Assembly (NCBI GenBank): GCA_017308595.1
Contig: JAFKER010000006.1
Span: forward strand, 1-64,000
Direction: 5' to 3'
Source of the DNA: Afipia sp.
GTDB lineage: Bacteria > Pseudomonadota > Alphaproteobacteria > Rhizobiales > Xanthobacteraceae
Length of the DNA: 64,000 nucleotides
In this document: positions 7,707-17,398 of the stretch, piece after piece
Layout of the letters: every line of letters begins with the position of its first letter
Numbering within the stretch: the first letter of the stretch is position 1
Made by a program: the position numbers and the translations under genes
Notes under the pieces: model-generated
Seen by the model: the letters and a program-made list of their open reading frames with translations, nothing else
Told to the model about the DNA's origin: nothing
The model's database searches: none

Positions 7707-8054
7707 TTAGAGCTTCTGATTTCTCTCGTTGACGAGCACCACGCGCGGCTGAAACGTCCGCGCCTCGGCTTCATCGAAGTTCGCATAAGCAACGATAATC
7801 ACCTTGTCGCCCATCATCGCAAGCCGCGCAGCAGCTCCATTCAGGCCGATGGTGCCCGAACCTGGCGGCGCCTCGATCACATAGGTGGAAAATCTCGCAC
7901 CCGTATCAATGTTATAAATATCGACGCGCTCGTTGATGAGGAATCCCGCCGCATCGATCAGCGTGCGGTCGATCGAGATCGACCCCTCATAATGCAAATC
8001 CGCTTCCGTCACACGTGCGCGGTGGATCTTGCCCTTCATTAGCGTGACGTGCAT
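7707..8054 (-). CDS. panD: Aspartate 1-decarboxylase
   Basis: PanD makes beta-alanine from L-aspartate for pantothenate and CoA. The 115-aa proenzyme self-cleaves between Gly24 and Ser25, seen here in [10 protein letters not shown], leaving the pyruvoyl cofactor on the new N-terminus. [16 protein letters not shown] and the GLNGAAARL motif (the Asn/Gly/Ala substrate wall) are also typical. It sits upstream of bioF on the same strand, so CoA precursor and biotin synthesis appear linked in one transcript. The start [13 protein letters not shown] is as in the family. Confidence 0.96.
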   Translation of the reverse strand: MHVTLMKGKIHRARVTEADLHYEGSISIDRTLIDAAGFLINERVDIYNIDTGARFSTYVIEAPPGSGTIGLNGAAARLAMMGDKVIIVAYANFDEAEARTFQPRVVLVNERNQKL

Positions 8055-8143
8055 CGGCCTGTCCTGCTTCAGCGCGGATGTTCGCGCGGAAATCCGTTAG
8101 GACGACGCCTTTCCGAGGTCAAGACTGCAGGCAGGTCTACCTG

Positions 8144-9385
8144 TTAGGCAAAAGCCACGCCCCGGCGGCGGCGTGCACGCATCAGAAGCATCACGACAAT
8201 AGCGATATTCAAAGCATTCCAGCCGACGCCGTTCAAAAAGGCGGCCGCATAGGAACCGGTCGCATCGAAGATCACTCCGGAAATCCAGCCTCCGAACGAC
8301 ATGCCGATCACCGATGCGAAGATTACAATGCCTACGCGCGTCGCAGCGACACTGGCCGGCATCGCTTCCCGCACGATGATCGCATAGCTTGGAACAATGC
8401 CGCCCTGAAACAAGCCGAACATTGCGGAAATAATATAGAGCGACGTCAGTCCATCGAAGAACAGATAGAACATCAGCGCGACGCCTTGCGCGATTGAGCC
8501 GACAAGCAGTGTGCGCAGTCCGCCGATACGGTCTGCAAGAAAGCCGGACCCGATCCTGCTGATAATGCCAAACGCCAGCATCAGCGACAACATTTCGGCG
8601 CCGCGCGCAACTCCGTAGCCGAGATCGCCGCAATAGGCGACGATGTGAACCTGCGGCATCGACATCGCCACGCAGCAGGCGATCGCGGCGATGCCCAGCA
8701 TGACGGTCAGCGCATTGGTACCGATCTGCAAATCGACGCGTGGCGGCGGAGCGTCCGCATGCGAACGGGTTGTTTCGCCGCCCATCTGCCAGCGCAGGAT
8801 CGCGACCACGATCGCCATGACAATGGTGCAGCCGATTCCAATCGCAATATGAGTGGCACGCCAGCCCGCATAAGCGGTGCCGCGTTCGACAACGGTCGGC
8901 CAGAAAGTGCCTGCAATGTAATTGCCGCTGGCGGCGATTGTCACCGCAAGACCGCGGTGACGTTCAAACCAGTGCGATGCTTCGGTCATCAGCGGGCCGA
9001 AGGTTGCGGCGGCGCCAAGGCCGATCAGAAGATGCATCAAATTGAATTGCCACAGCGCGGCGGAATAGCCGGCGCCAAGGTAACCGATCAGCATAAGGAC
9101 GATGCCGACCGCAATCGCTGTCACGATACCGTAGCGGTCCGTGAGCTTGCCCATCACGACCCCGCCGGATCCGAAACCAAGCATGGCGCAGGTGAAGGCC
9201 AGGGAGGCCGCTCCGCGCGTGGCGCCGAAATCAGCCTGCACGGTGGGCATTACCACGACCACAGACCACATCCCGACGCTGCCGATGGACCCAATGATCA
9301 GGGCAACAGCCAGCCTCACCCACGCAGCGCGTGAGTCCGGCGTAAAGACCGCTGGATGAGAGTGAGAATCGATTGAACCCGGCAC
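8144..9385 (-). CDS. MFS permease (oxalate/monocarboxylate-type)
   Basis: The 413-aa protein has about twelve hydrophobic segments, with the MFS inter-helix motif as GKLTDRYGIVTA after helix 2 and a matching LADRIGGLRTLLVG after helix 8. The general sequence is closest to monocarboxylate or oxalate:formate antiporter-like MFS members, but the substrate cannot be read from sequence. It starts with GTG at 9385 (MPGSIDSHSHP). It lies 89 bases upstream of panD on the same strand and may be co-transcribed with the biotin genes. Transport of a biotin or pantothenate precursor is only speculation. Confidence 0.8.
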   Translation of the reverse strand: MPGSIDSHSHPAVFTPDSRAAWVRLAVALIIGSIGSVGMWSVVVVMPTVQADFGATRGAASLAFTCAMLGFGSGGVVMGKLTDRYGIVTAIAVGIVLMLIGYLGAGYSAALWQFNLMHLLIGLGAAATFGPLMTEASHWFERHRGLAVTIAASGNYIAGTFWPTVVERGTAYAGWRATHIAIGIGCTIVMAIVVAILRWQMGGETTRSHADAPPPRVDLQIGTNALTVMLGIAAIACCVAMSMPQVHIVAYCGDLGYGVARGAEMLSLMLAFGIISRIGSGFLADRIGGLRTLLVGSIAQGVALMFYLFFDGLTSLYIISAMFGLFQGGIVPSYAIIVREAMPASVAATRVGIVIFASVIGMSFGGWISGVIFDATGSYAAAFLNGVGWNALNIAIVVMLLMRARRRRGVAFA

Positions 9386-9494
9386 GGACGAAACTTCGTC
9401 GGCCTTGCTCTCCGGGTCAAGTCATTCTCCGAATGGCCGTTATGCGAGAATACAATTCTCCTATGGATGAGTATTTCTCACCGCATTTTCCCCG

Positions 9495-9510
9495 TTAACC
9501 CTTTGCTAAC
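9495..9510 (+). promoter_or_regulatory. CtrA-box-like site upstream of flhA
   Basis: TTAA-CCCTTTG-CTAAC matches the TTAA-N7-TTAAC consensus with one mismatch. It lies 167 bases before the chosen flhA start, in the gap between the divergent permease and flhA. ctrA itself is 7 kb away. CtrA control of flagellar export genes is established in Caulobacter and other alphaproteobacteria. Confidence 0.55.
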
Positions 9511-9676
9511 CATAAACTGGGCAAATTTTGCCTGGTGAAGTCGAGTGTCGTCGGTCGCAAAACGGGGAATGCCCGTGGATGCCAGTGCGGTGCCTCACTT
9601 TAGGAACGGTGGCCCTTCGGCCGCCGCCCAGACCTTTGGGGCTCGCGAGCGGCATTCGCGGGGGGAAGCGGCGACG

Positions 9677-11809
9677 ATGGTTGATGTAACAGCAGGTCAA
9701 GGCAACGCGTCGACCCGTTCGGGACTTCCCAGTTTCAGCGATATCGGCACGATGCTCAGGCGCGGCGACCTTGCGCTGGCATTCGGCGTTCTGACCATTC
9801 TGGTCGTGCTGATCCTGCCGCTGCCGGCGGTGGTACTCGATCTGTTTCTGGCGATTTCCATCACGCTTTCGATTCTGATCCTGATGACGGCGCTGTTTAT
9901 TCAGACGCCGCTCGAATTCTCCGCGTTTCCAACGGTGCTGCTGATTTCCACCATGTTGCGCTTGTCGCTCAACCTGGCATCGACCCGCCTGATCCTGTCG
10001 CACGGACACGAAGGCACAGCCGCCGCCGGCCACGTGATCGAGGCGTTCGGCAACTTCGTGATGAGCGGAAACTTCGTCATCGGCATCATCGTCTTCACCA
10101 TTCTGGTGATCGTGAACTTTGTCGTCATCACCAAGGGTTCAGGCCGCATCGCCGAAGTCGCGGCGCGCTTCCACCTCGACTCGATGCCCGGCAAGCAGAT
10201 GGCTATCGACGCCGACCTCTCCGCGGGCCTGATCGACGAAAAGACCGCCAAACAGCGCCGCAAGGAACTTGAAGATGAAAGCGGCTTCTTCGGCGCGATG
10301 GATGGTGCCTCGAAGTTCGTCCGCGGCGACGCTATCGCTGGCCTGCTGGTGGTGTTCATCAACGTGATCGGCGGCATCATCATCGGCGTTGCTCAGCAGG
10401 GCATGGGTTTTGCGGATGCCGCACGCACTTATACATTGTTGACAGTTGGCGACGGTCTGGTGACGCAGGTGCCTGCGCTGATCGTGTCGACCGCCGCCGG
10501 CCTTCTGGTGTCCAAGGCGGGCGTCACCGGTGCCGCCGACAAGGCGATGATGAAGCAATTGTCCGGCTACCCGCAGGCACTCGGCATGTCGTCCGGCGTC
10601 ATGCTGGTGCTGGGCATGCTGCCCGGAATTCCGATGCTTCCCTTTCTTCTGCTTGGCGGCGGGGCGGGCTGGCTTGCGTGGACCGCGCGCAACCGCAACC
10701 ACGCCACCAAGGTCGAGGAAGCACGCGAAGCCGCGGCACCTGCCGCAGCAGCCGCTGCCGCTGCAGCAGCCGAGGAGCCGATTTCCAGCGCACTCAAGAT
10801 CGACGACCTCAAGATCGAGCTGGGTTACGCGCTCCTGCCACTGGTCAACGGGCCGGATGGTACAGACCGCCTTACCGACCAGATCAAGGCGCTGCGCCGC
10901 TCGCTCGCCACCGAGATGGGTTTTGTGATGCCCGCCGTTCGTATTCTCGACAACGTGCAGCTCGAAGCGAACACTTACGTCATCAAGATCAAGGAAGTCG
11001 ATGCAGGCACAGGCCGCATCTGGGCAAACCAGTTCATGGTGATGGACCCATCCGGAAATCAGGTTACGATTCCGGGCACCCATACCATCGAACCAACATT
11101 TGGCTTGCCTGCCACATGGGTCGACGCATCGCTCAAGGAGGAAGCTTCGCTCAAGGGGTACACGGTGGTGGATTCCGCGACCGTCCTTTCCACGCACCTC
11201 ACTGAGCTGCTCAAGGCCAACATGTCGGATCTCTTGTCCTACGGCGAGGTCCAAAAACTGATCAAGGATCTGCCGAAGGAACAGGGCGAATTGGTCAAGG
11301 ACATCGTGCCGAACCAGATCACCATCTCCGGCATCCAGCGTGTCCTGCAACTGCTGCTGGCCGAACGCATCTCGATCCGCGACCTCTCGACAATCCTCGA
11401 AGGCATCGCGGATGGCCTTGCCTTCTCACGCAATCCATCAACCCTCGCCGAACATGTCCGCGCCCGGCTGGCGCGGCAGATTTGCGCACAGAATACGTCG
11501 ATGAACGGGTATCTCCCGCTGATCGCTCTCAGCGCGAAGTGGGAGCAGGCTTTTGCAGAATCGCTGATCGGCACGGGCGACGAACGCAGCCTCGCGATGC
11601 AGCCGTCACGGCTGTCGGAATTCATGAGCCTCGTGCGCGACCGTTTCGAACAGGCCGCACGCGAAGGCGAAGCTCCGGTCCTAGTGACATCGGCGGCAAT
11701 CCGCCCGTTTGTGCGCTCGCTGGTGGAACGTTTCCGCGCCCAGACGACTGTCCTGTCACAGGCCGAAATCCACCCCCGCGCCCGTCTGAAAACAGTCGGA
11801 AGCATCTAG
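9677..11809 (+). CDS. flhA: Flagellar biosynthesis export gate protein FlhA
   Basis: FlhA forms the nonameric ring of the flagellar type III export gate in the inner membrane. The N-terminal half has about eight hydrophobic segments, with the conserved stretch SAFPTVLLISTMLRLSLNLA and the cytosolic FHIPEP-type loop (FHLDSMPGKQMAIDADL). The C-terminal cytosolic domain (from about residue 330) docks export substrates and ATPase parts. A frame opens at 9545, but the ATG at 9677 (MVDVTAGQG) has GGGGGAAG upstream and gives 710 aa, the normal size. An alanine-rich linker (about 14 Ala) joins the two halves. A CtrA-like box precedes the gene. Confidence 0.95.
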   Translation: MVDVTAGQGNASTRSGLPSFSDIGTMLRRGDLALAFGVLTILVVLILPLPAVVLDLFLAISITLSILILMTALFIQTPLEFSAFPTVLLISTMLRLSLNLASTRLILSHGHEGTAAAGHVIEAFGNFVMSGNFVIGIIVFTILVIVNFVVITKGSGRIAEVAARFHLDSMPGKQMAIDADLSAGLIDEKTAKQRRKELEDESGFFGAMDGASKFVRGDAIAGLLVVFINVIGGIIIGVAQQGMGFADAARTYTLLTVGDGLVTQVPALIVSTAAGLLVSKAGVTGAADKAMMKQLSGYPQALGMSSGVMLVLGMLPGIPMLPFLLLGGGAGWLAWTARNRNHATKVEEAREAAAPAAAAAAAAAAEEPISSALKIDDLKIELGYALLPLVNGPDGTDRLTDQIKALRRSLATEMGFVMPAVRILDNVQLEANTYVIKIKEVDAGTGRIWANQFMVMDPSGNQVTIPGTHTIEPTFGLPATWVDASLKEEASLKGYTVVDSATVLSTHLTELLKANMSDLLSYGEVQKLIKDLPKEQGELVKDIVPNQITISGIQRVLQLLLAERISIRDLSTILEGIADGLAFSRNPSTLAEHVRARLARQICAQNTSMNGYLPLIALSAKWEQAFAESLIGTGDERSLAMQPSRLSEFMSLVRDRFEQAAREGEAPVLVTSAAIRPFVRSLVERFRAQTTVLSQAEIHPRARLKTVGSI

Positions 11810-12111
11810 GGAAGCACCGTTTCAAGAGCGAAGCACCTGCGGCATTCTGGCCACAGACAAGCTTTTCATTACAAACCGGAAATAATTGCGCTGCGCTGCA
11901 GCGAGGCGATTCTCTATATTTATATGATTTTATTGAAGAATTTTGAGTGGTTTACAGACCTCTCGTCTGTTCAAGACATTTCACTCGTTTGTGAAGGATG
12001 CTTGGAAACGAATCCCTGCCAATTACGTTCTTAGGACGTGAGGTTTTGAACTCGCGAGCGGTCTGACGAGACAAACGTCTGACTGCATCAAAAAGGCGGC
12101 GGGAGGTTTGT
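11810..12111. other. Gap after flhA with one candidate promoter
   Basis: No gene is visible in these 302 bases. An AT-rich patch lies at about 11915-11945. GGAAAC at 12004-12009, then 16 bases, then CGTT at 12026-12029 loosely matches the general-stress (EcfG-type) promoter GGAAC-N16/17-CGTT of alphaproteobacteria. It would drive the small gene at 12112. GGGAGG precedes that gene as its ribosome-binding site. Confidence 0.35.
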
Positions 12112-12321
12112 ATGAACCATTCGTTTTATAGTGCGGATCGCATGACACATCTGAAGATTGTCGTGGTGGCGCTTGTCGCCGCGATCGGCGTCGCCGGTTT
12201 TGGAATTTCTGCGCGTCTCTCGGACACCGGCTTTACGCAAACCGCTCGCGTGACCGGTCCTGCCGTCAAGGCGAATAAAGCTGTCGTTCTTACCAGCTCG
12301 GATCAATCGGCGATCCGCTAG
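12112..12321 (+). CDS. Small 69-aa exported or membrane-anchored protein
   Basis: The ATG at 12112 has GGGAGG seven bases upstream. One hydrophobic segment (IVVVALVAAIGVAGFGI, about residues 16-32) follows a short polar start with MTHLK, so the protein is either a lipid-free signal-peptide protein or a single-pass anchor. The remaining 37 residues are polar (TGFTQTARVTGP, VVLTSSDQSAIR). Similar short proteins seem common in Bradyrhizobium relatives; function is unknown. It faces the anti-sigma gene and is separated from it by a bidirectional terminator. Confidence 0.65.
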   Translation: MNHSFYSADRMTHLKIVVVALVAAIGVAGFGISARLSDTGFTQTARVTGPAVKANKAVVLTSSDQSAIR

Positions 12322-12405
12322 GAGGAATTACGAATTCACGAGGCTCTCTTCCCCGCCCCCCGAAGTCGCCTTGTGATTGCTCAGAAGACCCCAAGTCTGA
12401 GAACG

Positions 12406-12436
12406 AAAAACCCCCGCTCCCCACGGGGGTTTTTTG
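12406..12436. terminator. Bidirectional intrinsic terminator
   Basis: AAAAACCCCC and GGGGGTTTTT form a stem around GCTCCCCAC, with A-runs before and T-runs after. It therefore works on both strands and separates the convergent 69-aa gene and the anti-sigma gene. Confidence 0.9.
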
Positions 12437-12446
12437 TTGCTTGATA

Positions 12447-13514
12447 TCAGCGCGGCAGGGCGGAGGCCGGGAGTGTCGGCACGCTCTCGATCAACTTGCC
12501 GGTATAGACAATCGGTCCTGTGGCGACGCCGGTGGGCGACCCGCCTTCCGGTTCAATCGTCACAGCATAGGTCGCCTTGTTGATCGTCTCAGTGTCATAA
12601 GCCGACAGCGCCGGCCGAATCGTAAAATCGCTACCGCCGATCACGCCAAGTGACCGAGGTCGCGGCAGCTTGTCAGAGACAAGCCACAACTCATAACTTT
12701 TTCCAGGCTCGGGTGCGGCACCGACCTTGCGAACCGTGAAGTTCTTCGTCGCGGTATCGACGGTGAGAATAAAGGCAGGCGCGGCGGGATTTTGCTGGAG
12801 GACCGCCACGAACTGAGCAGGAAGCGTGCTGGGGGGCGGCGCAGGAGTCTTGACCTCAACCACCTGGATCTGCGGCTTGACCCGCAATTTCTCCGGCAGC
12901 AGTTCGGGCCGATAGGCCTGCAGCGCGATGACCGCCGCCAGCGATGCCGCGACAGCCGTCATGAACCAGCCGAACGTTTGCGGGCCGCTCTTGCGCCCAG
13001 CCAACGGAACGACGTTCGATGGAGCTTCGGTAGCTGGCTCCGGAATGATTTCGGGAACTGGTGCCGAAACAGGCGGCTCGGCCGAACTATCGATGGAAGC
13101 CACGGCTGCGACAGGCCGATCCTGCGGAAGTTCAGGCGCTGCGGGTGCCTGCTCGATCTGCTGAGCAATCGCTGGCTCCTGCGGCTCGAGCAACTTCGCC
13201 ATCATGACATCATCCGGCTCTGTCGGCTCGAGCGGCCTGGATTCTTCAATGACAGGCTCAGGCTCTGCAGCAGCGACCGGCTGAGGTCCCACCAGACCGA
13301 GTTCGGCACTGATCTTGTCCCAGAGATGCGGCGGCGGCTCAACCGGAGCGACCATCTGGTGCAGCGGACTAAGCTTGCGATCCCACGCGTCAACCACTTC
13401 CATGAAGCCGTGATCCACGATCATCATGGTTTCGACGAGCGCACGCTCTTCAGCGCTCAGAGTGCCGAGCGCGTATTCCGCCGCAAGCGCGATATGGTCT
13501 TCACTGTAGTTCAT
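12447..13514 (-). CDS. Anti-sigma factor, RskA family
   Basis: The 355-aa protein has the anti-sigma-K layout. An N-terminal cytosolic helical region (DHIALAAEYALGTLSAEERA, then FMEVVDAWDRKLSPL) would hold the sigma factor. A long proline/glutamate-rich linker (about 75-165) follows. A single membrane helix (FMTAVAASLAAVIALQAY, about 180-200) leads to a periplasmic RskA domain with SYELWLVSDKLPRPRSLGV. There is no zinc motif (no cysteines in the N-terminal part). It lies 31 bases after the ECF sigma gene on the same strand, so it is that factor's cognate regulator. Control by regulated proteolysis or redox is known for relatives but not readable here. Confidence 0.9.
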   Translation of the reverse strand: MNYSEDHIALAAEYALGTLSAEERALVETMMIVDHGFMEVVDAWDRKLSPLHQMVAPVEPPPHLWDKISAELGLVGPQPVAAAEPEPVIEESRPLEPTEPDDVMMAKLLEPQEPAIAQQIEQAPAAPELPQDRPVAAVASIDSSAEPPVSAPVPEIIPEPATEAPSNVVPLAGRKSGPQTFGWFMTAVAASLAAVIALQAYRPELLPEKLRVKPQIQVVEVKTPAPPPSTLPAQFVAVLQQNPAAPAFILTVDTATKNFTVRKVGAAPEPGKSYELWLVSDKLPRPRSLGVIGGSDFTIRPALSAYDTETINKATYAVTIEPEGGSPTGVATGPIVYTGKLIESVPTLPASALPR

Positions 13515-13545
13515 CTCAGTCCAAACTCTTTAATGCCGAACCCGG

Positions 13546-14094
13546 TTATCCCAAACCCAGGCAGCCGCGAATTTCGATCATGCTCCGCCGCAACCATGTC
13601 TTGACCGTGTTCAGAGGCGTATTGAATTTCTCGGATAGCTGTTCGCGGCTCCATCCGTTGTAATATGCCAGCAGCACCATTCTCTGCCGCTCCGGATCGA
13701 GCAATCCGACACATTCGAGAATTCGCTTCAATTCCTCCGTCATCTCCTTGCGCGCGAGCGGATCGGGGGTATCGGATGCCACCTCCATGGCCGTCGGCTC
13801 GTCCTCAAGGGAAGCCTCACTACGCTTACGCACGACATCAATCGCCCGATTACGGACAATGGACACCATCCAGGTAATCGGAGACGCCAATGAGGCATTG
13901 AACTGCCCGGCGCTATTCCAGATCTTTACATAAGCTTCCTGGACGACTTCCTCCGCCAAATCCTGACGTCTCAAGATACGCAGAGCCACGCCATAGAGTT
14001 TCGCGCGGGTGGCCGCATAAAGGCGCTCGAAAGCAGCCTCGTCCCCCTTCGCAACCGATGCGAGCAGCCAGATCAACTCAGCCGGCGTCAGCAT
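13546..14094 (-). CDS. ECF-type RNA polymerase sigma factor (SigK-like)
   Basis: The 182-aa protein has sigma region 2 (FERLYAATRAKLYGVALRIL, then DLAEEVVQEAYVKIW and the WMVSIVRNRAIDVVRKR promoter-melting stretch) and region 4 (LLDPERQRMVLLAYYNGWS, with the recognition helix NTPLNTVKTWLRR). It lacks regions 1 and 3. The ATG has GAGGGG upstream. It is followed directly by an RskA-type anti-sigma gene, the classic pairing. Targets are unknown. A GGAACT sequence about 105 bases upstream could be a -35 box for self-regulation, but no matching -10 is clear. Confidence 0.92.
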   Translation of the reverse strand: MLTPAELIWLLASVAKGDEAAFERLYAATRAKLYGVALRILRRQDLAEEVVQEAYVKIWNSAGQFNASLASPITWMVSIVRNRAIDVVRKRSEASLEDEPTAMEVASDTPDPLARKEMTEELKRILECVGLLDPERQRMVLLAYYNGWSREQLSEKFNTPLNTVKTWLRRSMIEIRGCLGLG

Positions 14095-14248
14095 TTAATC
14101 CCCTCAAGAATACGTCGCACTACCGTCCCCGGCAGGGTTGAAAATCGAAGTCGCGGTTTTTCGTATCACATCTTGCCGAGATCGGGGCCAGTTCCGTCCT
14201 AGAACCGGTGCAATCGCCAGACGTGAAACCAAGTCCCTAATTCAAGGC

Positions 14249-14281
14249 CCGAAAAAGCAAAACCCGGGCTTATGGCCCGGG
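14249..14281 (-). terminator. Intrinsic terminator after fliJ
   Basis: CCCGGGC and GCCCGGG pair around TTATG at 14263-14281. On the minus strand the hairpin is followed by TTTTGCTTTTTC. It lies downstream of fliJ and ends the fliI-fliJ transcript. The rest of 14095-14389 is the promoter area of the sigma gene, with nothing else seen. Confidence 0.75.
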
Positions 14282-14389
14282 CTTCATATCACCGAAACAT
14301 ATTGCGAAAACCAGTGCCCTGAGGTCACACAGCCGACCAATGACAATGGGCACAGCCGTTCGACCAGCCGACGATGGGCGGCAATCGCC

Positions 14390-14809
14390 TCAGGCCATCG
14401 CTCCGATGCGCGAGCGCATCAAGCCGATGCTATCGAGATCCGCCTGTTCGCGCGCACTCTCTTCGGCGCGCTCGCGTGCCTGATCGCGCTCATCGAGCAG
14501 TTCGACCTTTTTGAGTTCTTCGAAGGCCTCACCGAGTACAGCCTTGGCGTCTTCAAGCTGCACGCGCAGTTCGTCCGCCGACCGGGTCAGATTCTCGCGG
14601 CGCTGGATCGCTGCCTTGGCATAGGTCGGATAGGCGAAGTGCGTGGGATCGTTAATACCGGCGCGCTCCTGCTCATGCTGGATCTCGCGCTCCAGATCGA
14701 CCGACATGCGCTGGAAGTCAGCAATCATGCCCTCGATCTGCGCGACCCTCCGGCGCTTCTCGTCGACCTGAAACTTCTTCAGGCGGATCAGCGTTTCACG
14801 TGACTTCAT
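14390..14809 (-). CDS. fliJ: Flagellar export chaperone FliJ
   Basis: FliJ is the small coiled-coil stalk protein that sits in the FliI ATPase ring and links it to FlhA. The chosen start at 14809 (MKSRETLIRLKKFQVDEKRR) has GGGGAG nine bases upstream and gives 139 aa, the usual size; an upstream ATG at 14884 would add 25 unlikely residues. The protein is almost wholly helical with long coiled-coil runs (IEGMIADFQRMSVDLEREI, ELRVQLEDAKAVLGEAFEEL). It follows fliI on the same strand with a 127-bp gap. Confidence 0.88.
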   Translation of the reverse strand: MKSRETLIRLKKFQVDEKRRRVAQIEGMIADFQRMSVDLEREIQHEQERAGINDPTHFAYPTYAKAAIQRRENLTRSADELRVQLEDAKAVLGEAFEELKKVELLDERDQARERAEESAREQADLDSIGLMRSRIGAMA

Positions 14810-14936
14810 CGACTCGTACTCCCCAGAAGTCCCAATTTGAAACCGGGACAGAACCGGTACCCCCCCAAGGGCCCCTCCGGTCAAACACAGATGGCGGGAT
14901 CATGGCGCGACAAAGTTAGCGTTCCGTTTCCAAGAC

Positions 14937-16256
14937 TTATTGAATTTGATCTTGCAGGATTTGCTCCAACTGCCGATATCCCTCCCCAATTCCGGTGGAT
15001 TCATCCTTGGCCTGCCGCAGAAAGGCCTCCAGCGGCTCATGAAGACGGATGGCCTCATCCACTTCCGGGCTGGATCCCGCGCGATAGGCTCCAAGGCGGA
15101 TCAGTTCCTCCATATCGGCGTAAGTGGCCATCACCTGCCGGGCACGAGTGACGCTTGGATAGAAGGCTGGGTCGGCCGAGCGCGGCATGGTCCGCGAAAC
15201 AGACTTCAAAATGTTAATGGCGGGGTAGCGGCCGCGCTCCGCAATCGAGCGCTGCATCACGATATGCCCATCGAGAATGCCGCGGACCGCGTCGGCGACC
15301 GGCTCGTTGTGATCGTCACCATCCACCAGCACTGTGAAAATACCTGTGATGGTGCCCTCACCCATTCCCGGCCCAGCCCGTTCCAGCAACTTGGGCAGCT
15401 CCGTAAAAACGGTTGGCGTATAGCCCTTGGCGGTTGGCGGCTCGCCGGCGGACAGGCCGATTTCACGCTGCGCCATCGCAAAGCGCGTCACCGAGTCCAT
15501 CATGCACATGACGTCCTTGTCTTCATCGCGGAAATACTCCGCGATCGCCAAGGTCAGATAGGCCGCCTGCCGCCGCATCAGTGCCGGCTCATCCGAGGTC
15601 GCCACCACAACCACCGAGCGCGCCAACCCCTCCTCGCCAAGATCGTCCTGCAGAAATTCCTGCACTTCGCGGCCGCGCTCGCCGATCAGACCTATCACCG
15701 ACACGTCCGCATCCACATTGCGCGCGAGCATCGACAGCAGCACGGACTTGCCGACGCCGGAACCGGCGAAGATGCCCATGCGCTGGCCCCGGCAGCATGT
15801 GAGGAATGTGTTGAGCGAGCGCACACCGAGATCGAGCGGCGCACCTACGCGCTTACGCGAATGCGCTGGCGGCGGAGCGTTTCGGTAAGACATCGGTGAC
15901 GGCCCTTGCACCAACGGCCCCTTGCCATCGATCGGCTCCCCCATCGCGTTAATCACACGCCCGAGCCACGATGCCGACGGGCGCACCTGACTGGCCGCAT
16001 TGGCAATTACTGCACGGCAGCCGCGGCGCACACCTTCAAGTCCGGCGAACGGCATCACCACCGCATTGTTGCCGGTGAAGCCGATCACCTCGCAGGGAAT
16101 GAAACGATTGGTGCCGGTCTCAACCACGATGCGTGCGCCGACCGACATCGCGTGGATCGGCCCCGCAATCTCGACCATGAGACCGCGCACGCCGACAACG
16201 CGGCCATAAATATTGACGCCGTCGATGTCGGAAATCTGTTCCGCGAGCGCCTTCAT
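14937..16256 (-). CDS. fliI: Flagellum-specific ATPase FliI
   Basis: FliI is the hexameric ATPase that feeds substrates into the flagellar export gate. At 439 aa it has family length. The Walker A motif GSGVGKS is at 165-171, Walker B lies in [19 protein letters not shown], and [20 protein letters not shown] and [20 protein letters not shown] are conserved F1-beta-like stretches. The start [15 protein letters not shown] is as in alphaproteobacterial FliI. It is divergent from ctrA; the gap carries a CtrA-box-like site 40 bases upstream of its ATG. fliJ follows. Confidence 0.95.
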   Translation of the reverse strand: MKALAEQISDIDGVNIYGRVVGVRGLMVEIAGPIHAMSVGARIVVETGTNRFIPCEVIGFTGNNAVVMPFAGLEGVRRGCRAVIANAASQVRPSASWLGRVINAMGEPIDGKGPLVQGPSPMSYRNAPPPAHSRKRVGAPLDLGVRSLNTFLTCCRGQRMGIFAGSGVGKSVLLSMLARNVDADVSVIGLIGERGREVQEFLQDDLGEEGLARSVVVVATSDEPALMRRQAAYLTLAIAEYFRDEDKDVMCMMDSVTRFAMAQREIGLSAGEPPTAKGYTPTVFTELPKLLERAGPGMGEGTITGIFTVLVDGDDHNEPVADAVRGILDGHIVMQRSIAERGRYPAINILKSVSRTMPRSADPAFYPSVTRARQVMATYADMEELIRLGAYRAGSSPEVDEAIRLHEPLEAFLRQAKDESTGIGEGYRQLEQILQDQIQ

Positions 16257-16623
16257 TGCGAAAACCTTAAGTTTCCGCGATTTCGCGGCGTCCCCTTAAC
16301 CCTGTGTTTACCCGCATCGTTAATCATTGCGTCACTGTCTTTGATGACTGAGAGCGCTTGACCTTCAGAACGAAGGTGCGAGTCGCAGGAATCGGTTAGG
16401 CCCGGCTCTTAATGTGGAACTTGAACGGCAACGGTACGAAAAGCTGCTTACCGGCAATATCTTAGTGCGATTCGACAAAAATTGCACGATTGAGCTTGCA
16501 GAGACGAATCAGCATTTGTTAACCATATGTCGTCAGGATCCGAATCAGTTGTTCAAAGGCGTTTCCAGTGCCGCGAGTAGGCGGCCGGCCTGACGCCCGG
16601 AGCGGCGACTATAGGGGACTGGC
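16257..16623. promoter_or_regulatory. ctrA/fliI intergenic control region with four GANTC sites
   Basis: The 367-bp gap holds GANTC at 16389, 16469, 16506 and 16542, where one or two would be expected by chance. It also carries the CtrA-like sites listed separately. GANTC is the target of the cell-cycle methylase CcrM, and a GANTC in the Caulobacter ctrA promoter ties ctrA transcription to replication. No other gene is visible. Confidence 0.5.
16296..16310. promoter_or_regulatory. CtrA-box-like site between fliI and ctrA
   Basis: TTAA-CCCTGTG-TTTA matches TTAA-N7-TTAA with one mismatch, 40 bases upstream of fliI and about 310 upstream of ctrA. A further half-site TTAACCAT lies at 16519-16526, about 100 bases before ctrA. 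Confidence 0.5.
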
Positions 16624-17325
<702 letters not shown>

Positions 17326-17370
17326 TACGGGTTGTACCGGGGCCTGTATGGCCCCTCCTCCCAGACTGAA

Positions 17371-17398
17371 CCCCGCCGCAAATGGCGGGGTTTTTGTT
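17371..17398 (+). terminator. Intrinsic terminator of ctrA
   Basis: CCCCGCC and GGCGGGG pair around GCAAAT and are followed by TTTTTGTTT, 46 bases after the ctrA stop. Confidence 0.9.
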
